Assembly: GCF_021568795.1 (NCBI RefSeq)
Contig: NZ_JAKGUE010000004.1
Coordinates: 1-64,000 of the forward strand
Reading direction: 5' to 3'
Source of the DNA: Dethiosulfovibrio faecalis
GTDB lineage: Bacteria > Synergistota > Synergistia > Synergistales > Dethiosulfovibrionaceae
Length of the DNA stretch: 64,000 bases
Part shown: piece after piece, positions 41,765 to 49,112 of the stretch
Numbering within the stretch: the stretch's first letter is position 1
Layout: each line of letters opens with the position of its first letter
The notes under the pieces: generated by a model
Told to the model about the DNA's origin: nothing
The model's input: only the letters and a program-made list of their open reading frames with translations
Database searches by the model: none
Position numbers and translations under genes: made by a program

Positions 41765-42430
41765 ATGAGCGAAAAACAGGCATCCGCTTTCGACGACATC
41801 CGCACAGAGTGGAAAAATCGTCTGGGCGAGACGATCGTCAAGGCTCTGGAGGGACGCGGCTATGGAGCCGCATACGTAAGCACCAAGGAGGAAGCACTGA
41901 AGGCGGTGCTAAAACTCATCCCCGAGGGCGCATCCGTAGGGGTGCCTGGAACCGTAACCATAAGGGAAATCGGAGCCCTCGAGGCCCTGGAGAAAAAGGG
42001 ACACAAGGTACACCATCATTGGGATCCTTCTCTGACCGCCGAGGATAAAAAACAGAAACTTAAGAACGAACTGTCGAGCGAGGTATTTCTTACCAGCACG
42101 AACGCCATAACCATAGACGGTAAGATGGTGAACATCGACGGCACCGGTAACAGGCTGGCCGGAATGTGCTGGTCCGGAGGAAAGATAATCTACGTCGTGG
42201 GGATAAACAAGGTCTGTAACGACGTGGACTCGGCCATACGAAGGGTAAGGGACGTAGCCACTCCGATGAACGCCATCAGGCTCGGTTTGGAAGTTCCCTG
42301 TGCCAAGCTGGGGTATCACGTAGGTTGCCCCGTTCCCAAGACGGTATGCAGAGCCCTGCTGATAATGGAAAATCCGACCATGGGACGGGAATCCCACGTC
42401 ATCCTGGTAGGCGAAGACCTTGGATATTAG
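41765..42430 (+). CDS. LUD-domain protein
   Basis: About 221 residues, a single LUD domain (formerly DUF162), related to LutC and the C-terminal part of LutB of lactate utilisation. Signatures: GASVGVPGTVTIREIGALEAL (near 60), EVFLTSTNAITIDGKMVNIDGTGNR (near 110) and KIIYVVGINKV. No Fe-S LutA/LutB genes are adjacent, and stand-alone LUD proteins have no settled function. Start at ATG 41765 with GGGAGG 9 bases before. The asparaginase-like gene follows after 17 bases, so the two are probably co-transcribed. Confidence 0.88.
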   Translation: MSEKQASAFDDIRTEWKNRLGETIVKALEGRGYGAAYVSTKEEALKAVLKLIPEGASVGVPGTVTIREIGALEALEKKGHKVHHHWDPSLTAEDKKQKLKNELSSEVFLTSTNAITIDGKMVNIDGTGNRLAGMCWSGGKIIYVVGINKVCNDVDSAIRRVRDVATPMNAIRLGLEVPCAKLGYHVGCPVPKTVCRALLIMENPTMGRESHVILVGEDLGY

Positions 42431-42447
42431 GACAGGAGGCATAGGCA

Positions 42448-43440
42448 TTGTCTAATCGGGGGAAAATAGCGTTGGTGATGGCCGGAGGAGAGATCGGAAT
42501 GCGTTACTCCGAGCGCAAAAACGGCCATACTCCGGAGGTGACGGCGGAGGAGATGCTCCAATGGCTACCTCCGGAAATGGCCGAGGAAATCCACCTGGTA
42601 GACTGGAGTCACCAGGCCAGCAGCCATTATTCCATACGCATGACCTCCGACCTTATGGATATACTGAACAAGCTGGTGATAGACGGAATACAGGGAATCG
42701 TCATAACCTGCGGCACAGATACCATCGAAGAGATGGCATATCTGGCCGATCTAATGTGGGCCTATCCGCAACCGGTTATATTTACCGGTGCGACCTATCC
42801 ATCGGACGTAATAGGGACGGATTCCTCCGTAAACCTATACCAAGCGCTCCTATCCGCCAAATCTCAGGCATGTTGGGGAGCTGGGGTCTTGGTTTGCATA
42901 CAAGACTGCATCTTCGCTGCCTCCGAGATGACGCAGGAAAGCAACTACAGAAGAAGCGGATTCGTCGCTTTGGACAGGGGGCCGGTTGGAGAGATAATAG
43001 GCGAAGACGTAATGCTCCGAAGAGCGCCGAAGAGAGGTAAGATCATCGAAGGCGTGACACCGGCGAAAGGAGTCGAGCTGATTCAGGCATCTCTAGGGGG
43101 CGGAGAACGTCTGTTGGCGGCATTGGCAATGTCTTCCGACGACCTTCCCGACGGGGTCGTTTTGGCCGCTTTCGGAAACGGAAATATATTTCCCGCCTGG
43201 ATTCCCTCCATCAAGGCACTGGTAAGATCATCGGTGCCGGTTCTACTTACCTCGAGATGCTCGGCCGGCAGGGTCGTCGATAGATATTGTTTCGAGGGAT
43301 CCGCCAGTCGACTCTTCGACATGGGGGTATTGAACGGAGGCGACCTGTCTCCCGAAAAGGCTCGTCTGAAACTATCGGTGGCCATAGGGGCAGGTCTTTC
43401 CGGAATGGAGTTACAGGATTACATATTCTGTCAAAGATGA
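42448..43440 (+). CDS. asparaginase-fold protein with altered active site
   Basis: 330 residues with the two-domain type I/II asparaginase or glutaminase fold. The first catalytic motif, normally TGGTI, reads VMAGGEIGMRYSE near 10-22, so Glu replaces the nucleophilic Thr. The second motif, normally HGTDT, reads VITCGTDTIEEMAYLADL near 90: the Thr-Asp pair is kept and the His is Cys. Other fold segments are intact (PVIFTGATYPSDVIGTDSSVNL). It may be inactive on asparagine, act on another amide, or bind ligand only. Start TTG at 42448 with AGGAGG 8 bases upstream. Coupled to the LUD gene; a terminator begins inside its stop codon. Confidence 0.82.
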   Translation: MSNRGKIALVMAGGEIGMRYSERKNGHTPEVTAEEMLQWLPPEMAEEIHLVDWSHQASSHYSIRMTSDLMDILNKLVIDGIQGIVITCGTDTIEEMAYLADLMWAYPQPVIFTGATYPSDVIGTDSSVNLYQALLSAKSQACWGAGVLVCIQDCIFAASEMTQESNYRRSGFVALDRGPVGEIIGEDVMLRRAPKRGKIIEGVTPAKGVELIQASLGGGERLLAALAMSSDDLPDGVVLAAFGNGNIFPAWIPSIKALVRSSVPVLLTSRCSAGRVVDRYCFEGSASRLFDMGVLNGGDLSPEKARLKLSVAIGAGLSGMELQDYIFCQR

Positions 43441-43472
43441 TACGAGGCCGACCTTAAGGTCGGCCTCGTATC
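43439..43472. terminator. terminator between asparaginase-like and TauE genes
   Basis: GATACGAGGCCGACC-TTAA-GGTCGGCCTCGTATC, a 15-pair perfect stem, then TTTTCCTG on the plus strand. It can serve the convergent TauE gene as well. Confidence 0.85.
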
Positions 43473-43482
43473 TTTTCCTGTT

Positions 43483-44238
43483 TCAAGAGTAAAGGGCCTG
43501 AGACATCATCTTGAAGGCGCTTACGATAACGGCACCGGCAACCATCCATCGAACCCACCGACTACCCTTGGACACGGCAAAACGAGCCCCTAAATACCCG
43601 CCGAGCATGGAGCCACAGGCAAGCACCAGACCGACCTTAAGATCCAGCAATCCCTTCGCTGCGAACATAGCCACGCTGATGGACGTATAGGACAGGATAA
43701 CCGCGACCTTGAGGGCGTTTGATCGAACGAGATCGTGTCCGATAAACCCGGAAAGGGCCCAAAGGAAGATAAACCCCACTCCGGCCTGAACGAACCCACC
43801 GTAAACCCCTATCCCAAAAAAGATGAGAAACAAAGCAGGCCTAGGAACATCCCTACTCCTCTCCTTCTCCCACATGGACGGTTTTAACAGAAGAAGAAAA
43901 GCCATCACGGATATCAAAATCGATATGGATATCTGAAGGACTTTAGGGTTTAACTCTATAGCCAAAGATGTGCCGACCACAGATCCTATCGTCGCAGGGA
44001 GGGCTAAAGACAGCGCCTCTCGGACGGAGAGGACCCCCGACCGGTAAAACTTCGTGGTTGCCACGGTGTTCTGGGAAAATATGGAGATACGGTTGGTCGC
44101 GTTGGCCATAGGAAGAGAAAGCCCCGTAAAAACCAGCATAGGCAGGCTCAGCAGGCTCCCCCCTCCCGCCGTGACGTTCAAGAACCCCGCCGCCACTCCC
44201 ACCAAGAACACCGCTACAAGGCTGAGATAAGAAGACAT
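43483..44238 (-). CDS. TauE/SafE-family membrane exporter
   Basis: 251 residues with about eight membrane helices. The family's repeated N-half motif GVAAGFLNVTAGGGSLLSLPML (near 14-35) and C-half GVYGGFVQAGVGFIF (near 140-154) are present. Members move sulfite, sulfoacetate or other organosulfur anions; no sulfur genes are adjacent here to pick one. Start ATG at 44238 after GGAGGGTCTAC. Confidence 0.9.
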   Translation of the reverse strand: MSSYLSLVAVFLVGVAAGFLNVTAGGGSLLSLPMLVFTGLSLPMANATNRISIFSQNTVATTKFYRSGVLSVREALSLALPATIGSVVGTSLAIELNPKVLQISISILISVMAFLLLLKPSMWEKERSRDVPRPALFLIFFGIGVYGGFVQAGVGFIFLWALSGFIGHDLVRSNALKVAVILSYTSISVAMFAAKGLLDLKVGLVLACGSMLGGYLGARFAVSKGSRWVRWMVAGAVIVSAFKMMSQALYS

Positions 44239-44274
44239 GTAGACCCTCCATAGAAAGACATGACTTGGATACTT

Positions 44275-44303
44275 TTGGGAAAACGCCCTCTATATAGTAC
44301 AAT
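44275..44303 (+). promoter_or_regulatory. promoter of the PPC-domain gene
   Basis: Plus strand: TTGGGA (44275-44280), a 17-base spacer and TACAAT (44298-44303), 53 bases before the start. Confidence 0.5.
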
Positions 44304-44355
44304 AAAGGCAAGAGGAACCGGTTAAAAGGCACGATATAAAAAAGGGGGCGAGATC

Positions 44356-44781
44356 ATGCAGTATTGTGGAACAGAGGAACTCCTGGCGCTTCACATAGAG
44401 GACGGAGAAAACCTTCACAGTTGTATCGTCACGGCCTGCCAGGGAAGCAATGTAGACTCCGCCGTAGTTATTTCCGGACTAGGAATGATCTCATCCGTGA
44501 CCTTCGGATGGTTTACCGGAAAAGAATATCTCAAGAAAAATTACGACGGAACGATGGAGCTAATCTCTCTCTCGGGGGACATAAGCTTCAGGAGAGAGGG
44601 GATGTATCCCCACCTCCACGGAGTCTTCAGCTCCCCGGACCATCAGGTGATAGGCGGTCACATCATGGAGGCAATCGCCATGAGAAACATCGAGCTGTTT
44701 CTGAAACCGATATACTCCCAGCATTTCAACAGAAGGGATATAAACGCTTTCGAGGCACTTGTCCCGGAAAGAAGAAGCTGA
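44356..44781 (+). CDS. PPC/DUF296-domain protein
   Basis: 141 residues, a single plants-and-prokaryotes-conserved domain. The metal-binding histidine stretch HLHGVFSSPDHQVIGGHIMEA (near 95-115) and VVISGLGMISSVTFGWF (near 37-53) define it. Bacterial members form trimers; some are called DNA-binding, but no AT-hook is present here. Start ATG after AAAGGGGGCG. Own promoter and terminator, so monocistronic. Confidence 0.9.
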   Translation: MQYCGTEELLALHIEDGENLHSCIVTACQGSNVDSAVVISGLGMISSVTFGWFTGKEYLKKNYDGTMELISLSGDISFRREGMYPHLHGVFSSPDHQVIGGHIMEAIAMRNIELFLKPIYSQHFNRRDINAFEALVPERRS

Positions 44782-44788
44782 CCTCGCA

Positions 44789-44821
44789 GACGAGGGGGAA
44801 AAAGTCCCCCTCGTCTTTTTT
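44789..44821 (+). terminator. terminator after the PPC-domain gene
   Basis: GACGAGGGGGA-AAAAG-TCCCCCTCGTC, an 11-pair stem, then six T. Begins 8 bases after the stop codon. Confidence 0.9.
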
Positions 44822-44835
44822 CTATATGGACGATA

Positions 44836-45318
44836 CTACTTTTTCAAGGACACCATTCGCCCCTCCGTATATTCCAACAGGAGCTCAGGCGAGATGGGAA
44901 AGAAGTCGTGATCAGTGCCGGCAGCGGCCCAGACTACGTCAAATCTACTAAGTTCCTCGTCCACCAGGGCAGGAAGAGACGGCAGATACCCCACGGGAGG
45001 AACGCCCCCCACCTTATAGCCGAAATTGGAATAAACGTAATCCGGTTGAGCCATCTTAACCTTCGAGTTAGCCGTTCCCATGACCGAGGCGATCCTCTTG
45101 GGATCGACCCTGTTATCACCGGACATCAGTACCAAAACAGGATCGCCGCTCACCATGAAGACAAGACTCTTCAATATCTCCTCAGGGGGAGCCCCTACTG
45201 CCCTGGAGGCGTCCTCCACCGTAAATATGGTGTCGTCGGTATGATGAATCGTTCCGTCGTAGCCCTTGGACTCCAGAAAGGATCTTACATTTTTCACCGC
45301 TTCGTTTTCCATCGTCAA
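44836..45318 (-). CDS. YbaK/EbsC-type aminoacyl-tRNA deacylase
   Basis: 160 residues. The YbaK/ProX editing fold: DASRAVGAPPEEILKSLVF (near 34), the catalytic-loop segment VLVLMSGDNRVDPKRIA (near 60) and FGYKVGGVPPVGY (near 98) with its conserved Gly-Gly-x-x-P. It clears mischarged tRNA such as Cys-tRNA-Pro or Ala-tRNA-Pro. Start ATG overlaps the LysR stop by 4 bases, so it is translationally coupled to that regulator. Confidence 0.9.
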   Translation of the reverse strand: MTMENEAVKNVRSFLESKGYDGTIHHTDDTIFTVEDASRAVGAPPEEILKSLVFMVSGDPVLVLMSGDNRVDPKRIASVMGTANSKVKMAQPDYVYSNFGYKVGGVPPVGYLPSLPALVDEELSRFDVVWAAAGTDHDFFPISPELLLEYTEGRMVSLKK

Positions 45319-46196
45319 ACCTCTCTGCTCTCCGCTTTTTCCATCAGGAAGGACACCAAAGACTCCACCGCCTTCGTCTCACACAGGCCGTAGACCATGT
45401 AGAAAGGCCTTCTGACCGGAGGCTCGAAAGCGACCACAGCCACGTCCGGATTGGATTCCGCCGCCACCCGGGATACCACTCCAGCCTCGGCACCGCTGGC
45501 CACTGCGTTGACTACGGCCAAAGCGTGACCAAATTGCAGAGGAATATCCTTCGATCCAGCCTCTACTGATCTGTAGGCCCTCTCCCATATCTGTCTGGTT
45601 CCCGATCCCGAACTCCTGCCGGCCAACTTCAACGAGGTAAGTTCTTCCAGTCCGACGCTCTTTTTCGTAGCAAGAGGATGTCTTCTGCCCACCACCAGCA
45701 CAAGCTCGTCGTTCAGGAAAGGGACGCTGGAAAATCCGGGCAAAGAGCGATCGGTACCGACGATGGCCAGATCGGCCTTGCGTAACGACAGATCCTCTAA
45801 AGCCGTCTGGGAATCTCCAACTCGGACCTTTACGTCCACCCCCGGATGGCGTTCGATAAACTCTACGAGAAAAGTAGGGAGGATGTAGTCTCCGGGAATC
45901 GAGCTGGCGCTTATTGTGACCGAGCCGTAAAGCTCCTCGGAGATCTCGGCTATCTGAAGCTTCGTCTTTTTTCGACAGTCTAACATCCTCAGAGCGGACT
46001 TATAGAAAACCGACCCTTCAGAAGTCAGACTCGAATGTTTGTGCCCCTTGGCAAACAGCGTAGCCCCCATCTCTTTTTCGAGCCTGGCGACCCTCTTGCT
46101 GACCGCAGGCTGGGAGACGCCTAGGGCGGCAGCCGCAGCGGAGATGCTGCCTTTTTCCACTATAGCTATAAAAGTCTCCAATTCTCTAAAATCCAT
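45315..46196 (-). CDS. LysR-family transcriptional regulator
   Basis: 293 residues. N-terminal winged HTH (FRELETFIAIVEKGSISAAAAALGVSQPAVSKRVARLEKEMGA, about 3-46) and a periplasmic-binding-like effector domain (90-290) with VTISASSIPGDYILPTFL and LALVG-type positions. It resembles the CysL/CbbR branch. The effector is unknown. It is divergent from tenA, whose promoter region may be its target, and overlaps the YbaK gene. Confidence 0.93.
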   Translation of the reverse strand: MDFRELETFIAIVEKGSISAAAAALGVSQPAVSKRVARLEKEMGATLFAKGHKHSSLTSEGSVFYKSALRMLDCRKKTKLQIAEISEELYGSVTISASSIPGDYILPTFLVEFIERHPGVDVKVRVGDSQTALEDLSLRKADLAIVGTDRSLPGFSSVPFLNDELVLVVGRRHPLATKKSVGLEELTSLKLAGRSSGSGTRQIWERAYRSVEAGSKDIPLQFGHALAVVNAVASGAEAGVVSRVAAESNPDVAVVAFEPPVRRPFYMVYGLCETKAVESLVSFLMEKAESREV

Positions 46197-46344
46197 AGGA
46201 TACCATCCCTCTCAACGACATCTACAGGTCTTTTCATCTGACGAAGATTATCACACGGGATAAAAGGCTTGGCAAGAACGGAAGGTTCGGTTAGAGTCAT
46301 TCTTAGCACATCAAAACTCTAGAAAAAAGGGGATTTGTCGATTT

Positions 46345-47028
46345 ATGGTCACATTATCAACGGTCCTTTTTGACGAAAACATGGACGTAGCTCTAGCCTG
46401 TTTGGATCATCCTTTTATACAGGGACTTAAAACGGGATCTCTGAAGCTGGAGACCTTCCAAGGTTACCTATCCCAGGACTCCTTCTATCTCAAAGCATAC
46501 GCAAAGGCGTTCGCCTTCGGAATATCCAAAAGCCAAGACGATGAGACCATGGAGATATTCCTCTTCCTCCTCAACGGAGTCTTCGAAGAATTGAAGCTTC
46601 ACGGAGCCTACTCGAAAAAATGGGGCTTTCCCCTAAACTCCCCTCCCTCCAAGGCTACGTCCAACTACGTCGATTTCCTGCTGAGGGTTGCATCTACAGA
46701 AGAGATCGGAGACATCGCAGCGGCTACACTTCCCTGCGATGCTTTGTACCTTTTTCTAGGAACCGAACTTAAGCGAGGGGACCATTCCAAATCACGCTAT
46801 ATGGAATGGATCGACACCTACTCCTCCGAATCGTTCAGGATCCTGACGAATGCCCTGGCGAAACTGGTCGACCGCCACGGAACGGATCCAGAGAGAGCAC
46901 GGCGCCATTACAGAAGGGCCATGGAACTGGAATATGACTTCTTCGACGAGGCGTATCACTCCTACATTCATTGCGGAGAAAAAACAGGAGGGAGAGATTC
47001 AAGATTAGAAGCACCGGCCTCAGGATAA
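46345..47028 (+). CDS. TenA/thiaminase II-family protein
   Basis: 227 residues, all-helical TenA fold. Catalytic-site residues are recognisable: the Cys in AATLPCDALYLFLG (near 130), the Glu/Asp cluster in FFDEAYHS near the end, and FQGYLSQDSFYLKAYAKAF (near 38-56) with the pocket Asp and Tyr. TenA salvages thiamine by hydrolysing aminopyrimidine derivatives; relatives have other substrates. Start ATG at 46345 with GGGG about 13 bases upstream, a poor site. No TPP riboswitch was recognised. The last 58 bases overlap the XRE gene. Confidence 0.88.
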   Translation: MVTLSTVLFDENMDVALACLDHPFIQGLKTGSLKLETFQGYLSQDSFYLKAYAKAFAFGISKSQDDETMEIFLFLLNGVFEELKLHGAYSKKWGFPLNSPPSKATSNYVDFLLRVASTEEIGDIAAATLPCDALYLFLGTELKRGDHSKSRYMEWIDTYSSESFRILTNALAKLVDRHGTDPERARRHYRRAMELEYDFFDEAYHSYIHCGEKTGGRDSRLEAPASG

Positions 47029-47342
47029 AGCTGCTCAGGGAAAGTCTCGGAATGACCCAGTTGGAGCTGGCTGAAAAAGCCGATATAAGCAGAACCTACG
47101 TTCAAGCTCTCGAGGGCAACAGAAAGACCCCCTCGTTAAAATTGCTCGGAAAACTAGGCGACATACTTAAGGTGGATCCCGGTTCGCTGATCCCCTCAGG
47201 AGGTCACCTGGAGGGGGAGAGGATCTACCTGGAGGAGATCTTCGACCTAAGTTCGGGGGGGGAATACTGGTATAAAAACAGACGTATTACCGAAGAAGAG
47301 GTCGAAAAGATAGAGAAAGTGATATCGGCACTGTTGGATTGA
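46971..47342 (+). CDS. XRE-family HTH regulator
   Basis: About 123 residues. A Cro/C1 helix-turn-helix (LRIKLLRESLGMTQLELAEKADISRTYVQALEGNRKTPSLKLL, about 17-59) is followed by a short charged C-terminal segment with a WYKNRRITEEEVEKI helix. The start is uncertain: TTG 46971 lies inside tenA with no ribosome-binding site, while the good AGGAGGGAG site at 46986 points to an ATT codon at 47004, 12 bases on. Either way the HTH is complete. The overlap with tenA suggests coupling and that it regulates this pair. Confidence 0.82.
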   Translation: MRRKNRRERFKIRSTGLRIKLLRESLGMTQLELAEKADISRTYVQALEGNRKTPSLKLLGKLGDILKVDPGSLIPSGGHLEGERIYLEEIFDLSSGGEYWYKNRRITEEEVEKIEKVISALLD

Positions 47343-47401
47343 CTCGACGGGAACGAGAACATTCTGACCAAGCGGTGGTTTCGTTGTTTCGACCGATAGA
47401 A

Positions 47402-47430
47402 TTGACTAAACTATCCTTTCGTCTTAAACT
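47402..47430 (+). promoter_or_regulatory. promoter of the RpiR gene
   Basis: Plus strand: TTGACT (47402-47407), a 17-base spacer and TAAACT (47425-47430). Confidence 0.55.
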
Positions 47431-47468
47431 GTATTAGAGTACAAGTTTCTTCGGATGGAGGTGTTTTT

Positions 47469-48335
47469 TTGGAGGCTCAACAGTTACAGGACCTCTTGAG
47501 GTCCCATCTCGACAACATGCCTACCAAGGCGCGAAGGGTAGTGGAATACCTCTTGACCCACATGAGAGAGGCGGCCTTCATATCTATAGGAGACGTCGCT
47601 GACCGTCTGGAGGTCTCAAAGGCCCAGATGGTTAGGGTGGCCAGGGTTTTGGGGTTCGAGGGGTATGCGGATCTGAAAGAAGCGCTAAAAGAGGCCGTTT
47701 TGGAGCAGGTAAATCCGGCGGCGAGGCTGAATCGGGTGATGAACGACGAGAACGACCTGCCCGATAAAATCCACCAGATGGAACACGCTAATTTAGACGA
47801 TACGTGGAATCAGCTCTCTCAGGACAAGATAACCCTCTTCTGCGACATCGTCAAAAAGGCACAAAATATATATTGCACCGGCTGGGGAATCTCGTCCATG
47901 GTGGCCGAATCCATGTTCTCCAGGTTCAGGGAGATGGCTCTAAACGGGATCCTGATGAAGAGGGGATCCTTAACCCTTATAGAACAGGCTCGGGGAATAA
48001 AACCGGAGGACATGGTGATAGCCTGCGACCTTCCAGGCTATGCCATTCAGGTAACCGAATCGGTAGAGAGGGCGAAGAAAAACGGGGCCGCCATCGTAAC
48101 CATAACCGACAGCCCCGCAGCTCCTATATGTAGATTCGCCGATCTGTCTTTCTACGTCAGCGACAACAGCCCTACATTCGGAAGCAGCCTGATCGGACCG
48201 ATCTTCCTGGTGCACGTGCTGACATCGATCTTATCTATCAGTTTAGGCGAAAAAGCCCAGGAAGCCCTGGAAGACCAGGCTCAGTGCCTACACGACGAGA
48301 GGATATACCATCCGGTATTCGGCCTTCGTTACTGA
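47469..48335 (+). CDS. RpiR/MurR-family transcriptional regulator
   Basis: 288 residues. N-terminal HTH_6 domain (1-80: TKARRVVEYLLTHMREAAFISIGDVADRLEVSKAQMVRVARVLGF) and a C-terminal SIS sugar-phosphate isomerase-like domain (120-270: IYCTGWGISSMVAES; VIACDLPGYAIQVTESVERAKKNGAAIVTITDS). The SIS domain senses a phosphosugar in this family. No sugar genes are nearby, so the target is unknown. Start TTG at 47469 with GGAGG 7 bases before. It is convergent with the MBL hydrolase and overlaps it by 7 bases. Confidence 0.92.
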   Translation: MEAQQLQDLLRSHLDNMPTKARRVVEYLLTHMREAAFISIGDVADRLEVSKAQMVRVARVLGFEGYADLKEALKEAVLEQVNPAARLNRVMNDENDLPDKIHQMEHANLDDTWNQLSQDKITLFCDIVKKAQNIYCTGWGISSMVAESMFSRFREMALNGILMKRGSLTLIEQARGIKPEDMVIACDLPGYAIQVTESVERAKKNGAAIVTITDSPAAPICRFADLSFYVSDNSPTFGSSLIGPIFLVHVLTSILSISLGEKAQEALEDQAQCLHDERIYHPVFGLRY

Positions 48336-49033
48336 TCCAAAACCTCGACCAGGGGAAACTCGACGCTCTCTCCGGGAGTCATAATCACCACGTCCACCGT
48401 CCCGCTGACTGCGGCGGCGAACTCCTCCGGATTGGCCTCTATCGCCTCGAAGGTATCGTAATGCATAGGTATGACATGATTGGGACGGATGAGGTTCGCC
48501 GCCTTTGCGGCGTCCTCTACGTCCATGGTGAAATTGCCTCCTATAGGTAGCATAGCCACCTCGACCTCATCCTCTTTGAGCAACCCCATATCGAGGGTCA
48601 AGCCGGTGTCTCCGGCATGGTACAACTTCCTTCCGTCCACCTCTATGAGAAAACCTCCGGCCACACCTCCCGGTATCACCCCATCAGAAGACTCTATATC
48701 CGAACCGTGCAGGGCCGGAGTCATCTTGACCTTCCCGAATGGGAACTCAAAGGAACCGCCGATATGCATGGCATGGCATTTTGTTCCCGATCGAGAGAGA
48801 TAGACCGATATCTCGTAATTACACACGACGGTGGCTCCGCTTCTTCTCGCGATCTCCTGAGTATCGCCTATGTGATCGCCGTGACCGTGGGTCACGAAGA
48901 TATAGTCGACGTCGTCAAAATCGTCGATTTTTCCTACGGCTTTAGGGTTTCCCGTAAGGAAGGGGTCTATCAAGAAACTGACCGACTCCCCTCTTACGTA
49001 AAAAGCCGAGTGACCTAGATAACGGACCAACAT
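48329..49033 (-). CDS. UPF0173-type metallo-beta-lactamase-fold hydrolase
   Basis: About 234 residues. MBL motif THGHGDHIGD (near 47-56), YHAGDTGLTLDM (near 140) and the final metal His in VIPMHYDTFEA (near 193). The family is annotated metal-dependent hydrolase with an unknown physiological substrate. Start at ATG 49033 (MLVRYLGHSAFYV) after AGAGGGGGCG; the longer frame adds eight unlike residues. Convergent with the RpiR gene. Confidence 0.92.
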   Translation of the reverse strand: MLVRYLGHSAFYVRGESVSFLIDPFLTGNPKAVGKIDDFDDVDYIFVTHGHGDHIGDTQEIARRSGATVVCNYEISVYLSRSGTKCHAMHIGGSFEFPFGKVKMTPALHGSDIESSDGVIPGGVAGGFLIEVDGRKLYHAGDTGLTLDMGLLKEDEVEVAMLPIGGNFTMDVEDAAKAANLIRPNHVIPMHYDTFEAIEANPEEFAAAVSGTVDVVIMTPGESVEFPLVEVLDQ

Positions 49034-49112
49034 AAGAAACGCCCCCTCTCTAAGCACAGTATAACAAAAACGGGACCGCCACCGTTCAGTGACGATCCCT
49101 AAAAAACTCCCT

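Noticed and set aside
46197-46344. TPP riboswitch upstream of tenA
   Set aside because: No CTGAGA-like core or matching stems found; only a small TTATC-N6-GATAA dyad of uncertain meaning at about 46248-46263.
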